Origin: Brassica napus
Lineage: Eukaryota > Streptophyta > Magnoliopsida > Brassicales > Brassicaceae
Direction: 5' to 3'
NCBI RefSeq assembly: GCF_020379485.1
Contig: NC_063445.1
Span: 51,113,422 to 51,177,421 of the forward strand
DNA: 64,000 nucleotides
Below the pieces are notes generated by a model, which was not told the DNA's origin, did no database searches, and saw nothing but the letters and a program-made list of their open reading frames with translations. Shown here one piece after another: positions 57,802 through 64,000 of this stretch. Every line of letters begins with the position of its first letter. Position 1 is the first letter of the stretch. The position numbers and the translations under genes are program-made.

Positions 57802-59309
57802 CTAAGATGAACTCGAAGACATCAAACGATCTAGCTTCTGCATAATCTCGGTGTTGAACTTCTTCTGGGATGCCAACTCAGCAAGGATAGTGGCATTCTC
57901 CGAACGGATAGTGGCATTCTCCGAAAGGATAGTGGTGTTCTGCTCCTCCAATGCCCCAATCCGTTCATCTTTGTCATGTAGCTCCTCGAGAATCATGGGA
58001 TCGGCATACGGAGCTTGTGAAGAAGATGCCGGATACGAAGAAGCACGACGGGCCAACCCAACTAAACGGCCTCCTTTCCTTTTAGGAACCGCCTACAAAA
58101 ATATTTAAAGTAAGTAAATAGGGACAAGTAAGTAATCGACATTATAAAAAAAATATATTAATAAAAAAAATTACCTTTTCAACCATCTCATTTATTTGCA
58201 ATAGAGACAGGTTGGTTGAAGCTCCCGTGGAGTCGCCGTCATCAGAGAGAGGCTGAGATTGGGAAACTATTTCAGCTTCCACCAAATCAACTACACCTTT
58301 GATCACGGGGTCCTGAATTTGACCCGTCGTCTTGTTAGTGTGAGCCACCTTAATGAGTTGTAGACGATCAACGGGATTACCGTCATTTGCTTCGATCTAA
58401 AAAAACCGCCATTATTAGCCAAGAAATATATAAAATATTTATTTAAAAAATATAAAGATAAATAATAATAAAAAACTTACAAGTTCATCCTCCTTAGTAG
58501 ACATAGAGCAAGCGCCGAGGTTGTGCACATACATACCTTTCCCGCCACGATCGCTCTTCCGGTTCCTGGAGTTCCTAGAAGACGTCTCTGCAGTTTCTTC
58601 CTTCTCCCAATGAGCTATCAACTGCTCCCACACCGACCCGTTGATGAACCGTGGCTTCTTGTTCTTCTGCCAAACTGTCTTCCACGAGTTTATCTGCTTT
58701 GTGTAAGAGTCCATGGCCTTTTCGTTGAATTTCTTACGGACTGTTTCCGTAAGATCGGAGTGCCAGTTGAACTCTTGCTACAAAACAAACACAATTTAAT
58801 AAGTAAATATATTTAAAAAAATGTTCAAACTTTAAAAAAATGAAGAGTTACTATACCGCGAATTGACGAAACCACAACTCTCGTTCGTCGGTAGGGATCA
58901 CACTCCACTTTGGATATCCAAAACGGAGCATGGAGTACATCATCTGGTTGATGCTCCGGCTAATGCCATTTTTCGACTTGGTGAACCTTTAAAAAAATAC
59001 AAGTTAGCAAGTTAATTAAAGGAAAAATATAACGGTACAAATAAAAAAAATACTAACCAAGTGCTATGGCCTCGTCGTGGGTTGGATTGGAGAAACGGGA
59101 GATGCTCTCGACCTGGTTGTTGAACCAATAGATGAACCGGCATGACCCCCGGATCCTGTGGAGCAGCAGCGTGAGGGGCAGCGTGAGGGGCTGAGGGAGC
59201 TGGAGCGGGAATATATGCGGGAACCGAGTCATGAGACGATCCCGATGCACGGGAACTGCTCACCGAACTACGTCGAAGACGGGCTGCGGGGCGGGCTTCA
59301 TCCTCGGCC
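57802..59309 (-). CDS. Plant transposase (Ptta/En/Spm) accessory gene of CACTA-2
   Basis: Minus-strand exons: 59,309-59,058; 58,986-58,857; 58,777-58,481; 58,396-58,175; 58,092-57,802. A 5' exon probably ends near 60,112. The N-terminus is Ala/Pro/His-rich; then [39 protein letters not shown] and [16 protein letters not shown] match the CACTA-1 protein position by position. The C-terminus is a coiled coil ([18 protein letters not shown]) with a short direct repeat ([12 protein letters not shown]). No stop interrupts the exons. One intron present in CACTA-1 is absent here. It is shorter at the C-terminus than the CACTA-1 protein. Confidence 0.75.
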
Positions 59310-59623
59310 CTAAAAAAAAAATTAACCCATCAAACATATTTTCAAATCATTTCTATTTTTAATGTTTTCATTTATATATTTACAAAAGGTTTTATAAACG
59401 TTTTAAAAAAAACTATTAAACCTTTTATATATATATGTATATATGTATACAAAATTATAAAAAATTTATAAATATAGAAAAATGTTGTTAAAAATTTATA
59501 AATGAAGAAAAATGTTGTTAAATATTTATAATTTTTTTTAAAAAATGTTTTATTATACATAGTTTATTAGTGGAAACTTATAAAAAATTATAAAAAATTT
59601 TAAAATTTTTATTATAGATGATT

Positions 59624-59676
<53 letters not shown>

Positions 59677-60110
59677 ACAAAATTATAAAAAATTTATAAA
59701 TATAGAAAAATGTTGTTAAATATTTTTAAAAAATTTAAAAACGTTTTATTATATATTTCATTACTGGAAACTTGAAAAACGTTTTTAAAAATAAAAAAAA
59801 ACGTTTTAAAAAATCAAAAAACGTTTTTAAAAATAAAAAAAAAACGTTTTAAAAAATCAAAAAACGTTTTTAAAAATCAAAAAACGTTTTTAAAAATAAA
59901 AAAAACGTTTTAAAAAATCAAAAAACGTTTTTAAAAATCAAAAAACGTTTTTAAAAATAAAAAAATGTTCCAAAAAAAACTAAAACAACAATCCTAACTT
60001 ATATATCCTAAACTATCCATTAATCCTAAAATTTTCAATCAAACAACCTAAAATCCGAGATCAACTACCAAAACCCTAAACAATTGATAAAAAAGAAGGT
60101 TTGGGATGAT
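59310..60110 (-). repeat. AT-rich intron with (TA)n and AACGTTTT arrays
   Basis: About 800 bp. A (TA)n run lies at 59,626-59,672. A cluster of roughly ten AAAACGTTTTTAAAAA-type units fills 59,765-59,965, and duplicated blocks with AGAAAAATGTTGTTAAA occur at 59,478, 59,508 and 59,704. No coding potential. Confidence 0.75.
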
Positions 60111-60289
60111 TCTTACATGATTTGGGGTTTGGGGAAGAGATATGAGGGTGAGGAGAGGATTCGCCGGTGAAGAGAGGTGGAGAAAGGCCGGAATCGCCGG
60201 AGAGGGGGAGAAATCGCCGGATTGTTTGCGTTTTTTGAGAGGGGGGCCGCGGAGATAACGAAGAAGGAAGAATGAGGGTTTTTATATCC

Positions 60290-60980
60290 GAGGATTCCGA
60301 CGGACACGGGTTCGTAGGTATTCCGTCGGTATAATTAAAATATACCAAATGCCGATTCGCGAAAATTTTCAAGCGGTTTGGTTCTCCCGGGCAAATTGAA
60401 ATTCCGACGGAATGTGTCCGTCAGTATTTTCCGACGGACACATTCCGTCAGTATTCCGACGGAATGTGTCCGTCAGTATTTCCGACGGACACATTCCGTC
60501 GGTATATTCCGACGGAATTCCGACGACTTAGTGTTTAGGGTGTTGATTTCAAGTTTCTAAATGCAAAATCCAAATCTTTGATAATATATATAGTATTTGC
60601 ATAAAGATTTAACAATAAAAATGTTTTATAACACGATTTTACACAACAACATTTTTTGTAGTGTAAGCTTATATAAATATGATTGTATAAGTATATAATG
60701 TTAAGATGAGATGTTATGAAAACAATGATATGCATACATAAATATTTTAATGAGTTGTTATATTTGAACGGTTGCGATCTAATACTATACTAAACACTTA
60801 TTATGTGTTATTTTCATAGTTTTGGCATCTAAATTTATAGATTTTTATGATTGAAACTTTATAGAAACACATGTCGTCGGTATTTTCCGACGAAATACCG
60901 ACGACCTTTCCAATTTTCAATGAAACCCATTGTCGTCGCTATGTCGTCGGTATATTGCGAGGGATTTCCGACGGACCATT
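60290..60980. repeat. Internal repeat clusters between the CACTA-2 genes
   Basis: Two clusters (60,290-60,545; 60,870-60,980) of TTCCGACGGA and CCGTCGGTAT motifs, including perfect head-to-tail copies of CCGACGGAATGTGTCCGTC near 60,400-60,480. The AT-rich interval between them has no gene. Confidence 0.75.
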
Positions 60981-60998
60981 AAAAAAAAAAAAAAAAAA

Positions 60999-63900
60999 CT
61001 AATCAGAATCTTCTGAATCTTCATCAAACTCCCCAACCTCGGCTTCCGGCTCTGAATGTACGACAGCATCATGTCCAAACACAGTCAAATTCTCAACGAG
61101 TTGAACATTTTCCAAATCTTCAACTGCCTGGGCGTTGCTGGTAGACTCTGGTTGCAATGGTTCATCATCATCAGAAGTTCCATCCACTCGTCCTCTTGGG
61201 TTGATTTGCGTTACAGTAACCCATGGATCGTCTCTGTACGTCACCCGAGGGTAACTGATGTAGCACACCTATACATATCAATTATACAAGTATTAGTAAA
61301 ATATATAACATTAATTAATTATATTGGTAAAAAATTATGAATAAATTGACATACCTGATCAGCTTGCGAACCAAGAATGAAGGGATCATAATATTGAAGT
61401 TTCCGCCGCGAATGAACTGATGTAACACCAAACGCATCAATCTTCACTCCTCTATCTGGGGTGGTGTCATACCAATCACAATAGAATACTACACAACGCA
61501 ATCCAACCATTCCAGGAAATTGGATTTCCAATATTTCTTTTATGTTGCCGTAGTAGACATCGTCACCAGAAGAAGATGAAACACCAGCATCATATGTTGT
61601 CTTAGAATGACCTTTCCTTGTGAATGCATATCCTCGCGTACAAAATTTAGGATATGATTTGACCACATAGTTTGGTCCCTGCACAAATTCGCGTATCCAA
61701 TCATCGAACACAAGACCTCTGGCCAAACCATCATTCACCTATAAATTAAAAACATATATGATTGCAAAATTAATTAGTTTATATATATTAAATTTAAACT
61801 AATCATTTGCATAGGGTAATATGATATATGACTCACATAACTACGAAGCCACGCAGCAAATCCGTTATCTCTAAGTTGTCGAAGCTCATCTTCTGTTGCA
61901 TGCCTGTGAGTCATACGCAACTCCGCCATATATACACTATATACAAAAATATTATCAATATGAAATAAAATTATTGAATATTAATCTAACAATAAATGAA
62001 TAAATATTTTTACCTCTCATATTGTAGAACATCTTCACAGTTGGTGAGCAAATATGTTTGCAAATGAGCGTGCTCAGTGTCCGTAAGTCTCCGCTTCGTG
62101 AATTTTCCACTAAGTCGTCCTATTTCCTTGAACATGCTTGGGACAGTAACATGATATGTTGCTCTCTCCCCTCTATCATCATGCCGAGCAGGTCTTCGGT
62201 GTTTTGTATGCACTTCTGGTGGAAAATAATTTTCAGCAAAGATTGCAGTTTCTTCATTGATCACCTGTGCCACTATAGATCCTTCCACCCTGCTTTGATT
62301 TTTGACCATCTTCTTCAGATGATGCATATAACGCTCAAAAATATACATCCATCTGTACTGCACAGGACCACCAAGTTCCAATTCTCTTGCGAGATGAATA
62401 GCAAGATGTTCCATTACATCAAAGAATGATGGAGGAAATATCTTCTCAAGGTTGCACATGCTGACTGGTGCGTTTGTCTTCAAATTATTAATACCCTCTT
62501 CAGTCACTACTCTGCTGCATAAGTCGCGGAAGAAAAAACTAATCCCTACATAGATAAAAGACATAATTTTCGTAAGTATTAAGTTTTTATAAGCATAATT
62601 GTTAAATATAAAAATAAATTAAATTGTAAAAATATAATATACCTGCAATTGCTTCATGAACATTACGTGGCAATAATGCTGAAAAAGCAAACGGAAGGAG
62701 GCGCTGCATAATTACATGACAATCATGACTCTTCAAGCCAGTAAACTTTCCTTCGCTTCTATCAACGCAGTTCCCCAAATTTGATGCATATCCGTCAGGA
62801 AATTTCACTTTATCTGTAATCCAATCAAAGAACTCTTCTTTTCTAGCACCATCTAGCCGATAAATGGGAAAAGGGGCCGTACCGTTCTCATCAACGTGAA
62901 GTTCAGAACGATCACAAATATCGACTAAATCCAACCTTGACTTCAAATTATCCTTCGTTTTACCTTGGATGTTAAGGACTGTGTTCATCAGATTATCGAA
63001 GAAGTTCTTCTCAATATGCATGACATCTAAATTATGCCGCAATAGATGACTCTCCCAATATGGCAGATCCCAGAAAATACTCTTTTTGTGCCAGTTATGT
63101 AGCTCTCCAACCGCATTGACTCGAATGTTTTCATGTCCACCTACATCTGGCGTCCTTTCTGCATCAAAATACCTAAACTGCTTCAACAAATCTTTCCCAC
63201 TAACTTCCTCAGGTGGACCATCAAACACCTGCTTGTTCTTCGTAAACGAAGTCTTACTCCTGCGGTATGGATGATCAGGTGGTAGAAATCGTCTGTGACA
63301 GTCAAACCAACACGTTTTCCTTCCGTTCTTTAGTTGGAAAGCATCTGTGTCATCTTGACAATATGGACATGATAGCTTCCCATGTGTTGTCCATCCAGAT
63401 AACATACCATATGCTGGAAAGTCACTTATTGTCCACATAAGTACTGCCCGCATCTGAAAGTTTTCTTTGCGCGAAACATCGTATGTCTCAAAACCATGCG
63501 CCCATAGTTGTTGCAACTCATATATTAGTGGTTGAAGAAACACATCTAGTGATCTTTTAGGATGATCTGGCCCGGGGACGAGAATTGAGAGAAACAAAAA
63601 CTCTCGTCGCATGCACAAGCTCGGCCGTAAGTTGTACGGTGTCACAATAACTGGCCATAGAGAATACTGCCTTCCATGCTTTCCAAATGGGCTGAAACCA
63701 TCAGTAGATAATCCAAGATAAACATTTCTTCTCTCTTCCGCAAATTCTGGATATGTTGACTGGAAATGTTTCCAAGCCTTTGCATCTGAAGGATGTCTAA
63801 TCTCACCATTTGTGGAATGCTCTGCATGCCATCTCATTGCTTTTGCTGTGCGCTCACACTGATACAACCTCTTCAATCTTTCCGTCAAAGGCAAATACCA

Positions 63901-64000
63901 CATTCTTTTGAATGGGATCGGAACTCTTCCCCTCGTCTCCTGATAACGAGGTTTCCCACAAAATTTGCATACATTCCGTGTCTCATCCGCTCTCCAGTAG
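60999..64000 (-). CDS. CACTA-2 tnp2-type transposase, 5' end outside window
   Basis: Minus-strand exons: beyond 64,000-62,643; 62,545-62,014; 61,936-61,837; 61,738-61,355; 61,268-60,999. The visible part starts within the Transposase_21 core (FCGKPRY just inside the edge), with DGFSPFGKHGRQYSLWPVIV, CPYCQDDTDAFQLKNGRKTC and HNLDVMHIEKNFFDNLMNT, all in frame where CACTA-1 is shifted. The DUF4218-like part (PVQYRWMYIFERYM) and DUF4216-like part (FCTRGYAF, VVFYCDWYD) follow, with an acidic tail. A 97-bp intron at 62,546-62,642 is absent from CACTA-1. I see no break in the part present. Confidence 0.88.

Larger units (their letters stand above)
57203..64000 (-). mobile_element. CACTA element 2, left part, runs off the window
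   Basis: Left terminus CACTACAAGAAAACAGGG at 57,203, after TAT (57,200-57,202), the left copy of a 3-bp duplication. Same gene order as CACTA-1: Ptta gene then tnp2 transposase, both on the minus strand. It lacks the satellite and ORF1-like gene at the matching place (60,545-60,870). Motifs are mainly TCCGACGGA rather than CCGAGGAA. Confidence 0.9.

Noticed and set aside
1..64000. Defence-island, phage or biosynthetic-cluster type systems
   Set aside because: No matching genes; intron-bearing plant transposable elements account for nearly all coding signal.

Overview
The window is plant nuclear DNA, most likely from a Brassica or close Brassicaceae relative. The grounds are strong AT richness with introns, Brassicaceae-style Helitron termini (5' TCTTATATATTAAAAC-like, 3' GC hairpin plus CTAG), CACTA elements with CACTACAAGAAAACA termini and CCGAGGAA/CCGACGGA subterminal repeats, and a DUF7950 gene. 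I see no rRNA, tRNA, CRISPR or bacterial-type operon. Only one gene looks like an intact host gene: the DUF7950 gene at 23,132-23,968. Nearly everything else is mobile DNA or its remains.

The skeleton is a tandem segmental repeat. Unit 0 (1-8,845, open to the left), unit 1 (22,414-38,501, extended by a secondary 2.18-kb tandem duplication to 43,000) and unit 2 (51,546-56,560, heavily deleted) share the same order: DUF7950 locus, flank, RNase H-like fragment. Comparing the units dates many insertions and supplies filled and empty target sites. These show Helitrons of 1.1, 4.4 and 1.06 kb, a 182-bp Harbinger MITE, a 1.3-kb poly(A) retroposon and a 21-bp micro-insertion.

Region by region: 1-8,845 is unit 0 with a MITE and Helitrons. 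9,748-20,421 is a 10.7-kb CACTA element (CACTA-1). It has a Ptta/En/Spm accessory gene, a frameshifted tnp2-type transposase, a 163-bp satellite and an ATHILA ORF1-like gene on the opposite strand. 20,519-21,066 is a MITE. 23,132-23,968 is the DUF7950 gene. 24,586-32,038 is a complete but mutated Ty3/gypsy chromovirus-like LTR element on the minus strand with TSD ATATG. 32,636-43,000 is unit 1 plus its tandem duplication and nested Helitrons. 42,372-51,544 is a TIR-bounded element filled by two Helitrons, one carrying two replication protein A-like pseudogenes. 51,546-56,560 is unit 2 with a truncated DUF7950 pseudogene, a retroposon and a chain of Helitrons. 57,203-64,000 is the left part of a second CACTA element (CACTA-2) that runs off the window.

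The CACTA genes appear to form two-component transposition modules: transposase plus an accessory protein of Ptta type, with subterminal repeats as likely binding sites. CACTA-1 looks dead for its own transposase and has lost its left terminus. CACTA-2 shows no visible break in the part present. The Helitrons here carry no Rep/helicase and would depend on a partner elsewhere. I did not find a clearly new biological system. The most notable items are the tandem-unit record of insertions, a candidate gag-pol intron in the LTR element, intron presence/absence between the two CACTA elements, and the ATHILA ORF1-like gene plus satellite inside CACTA-1.
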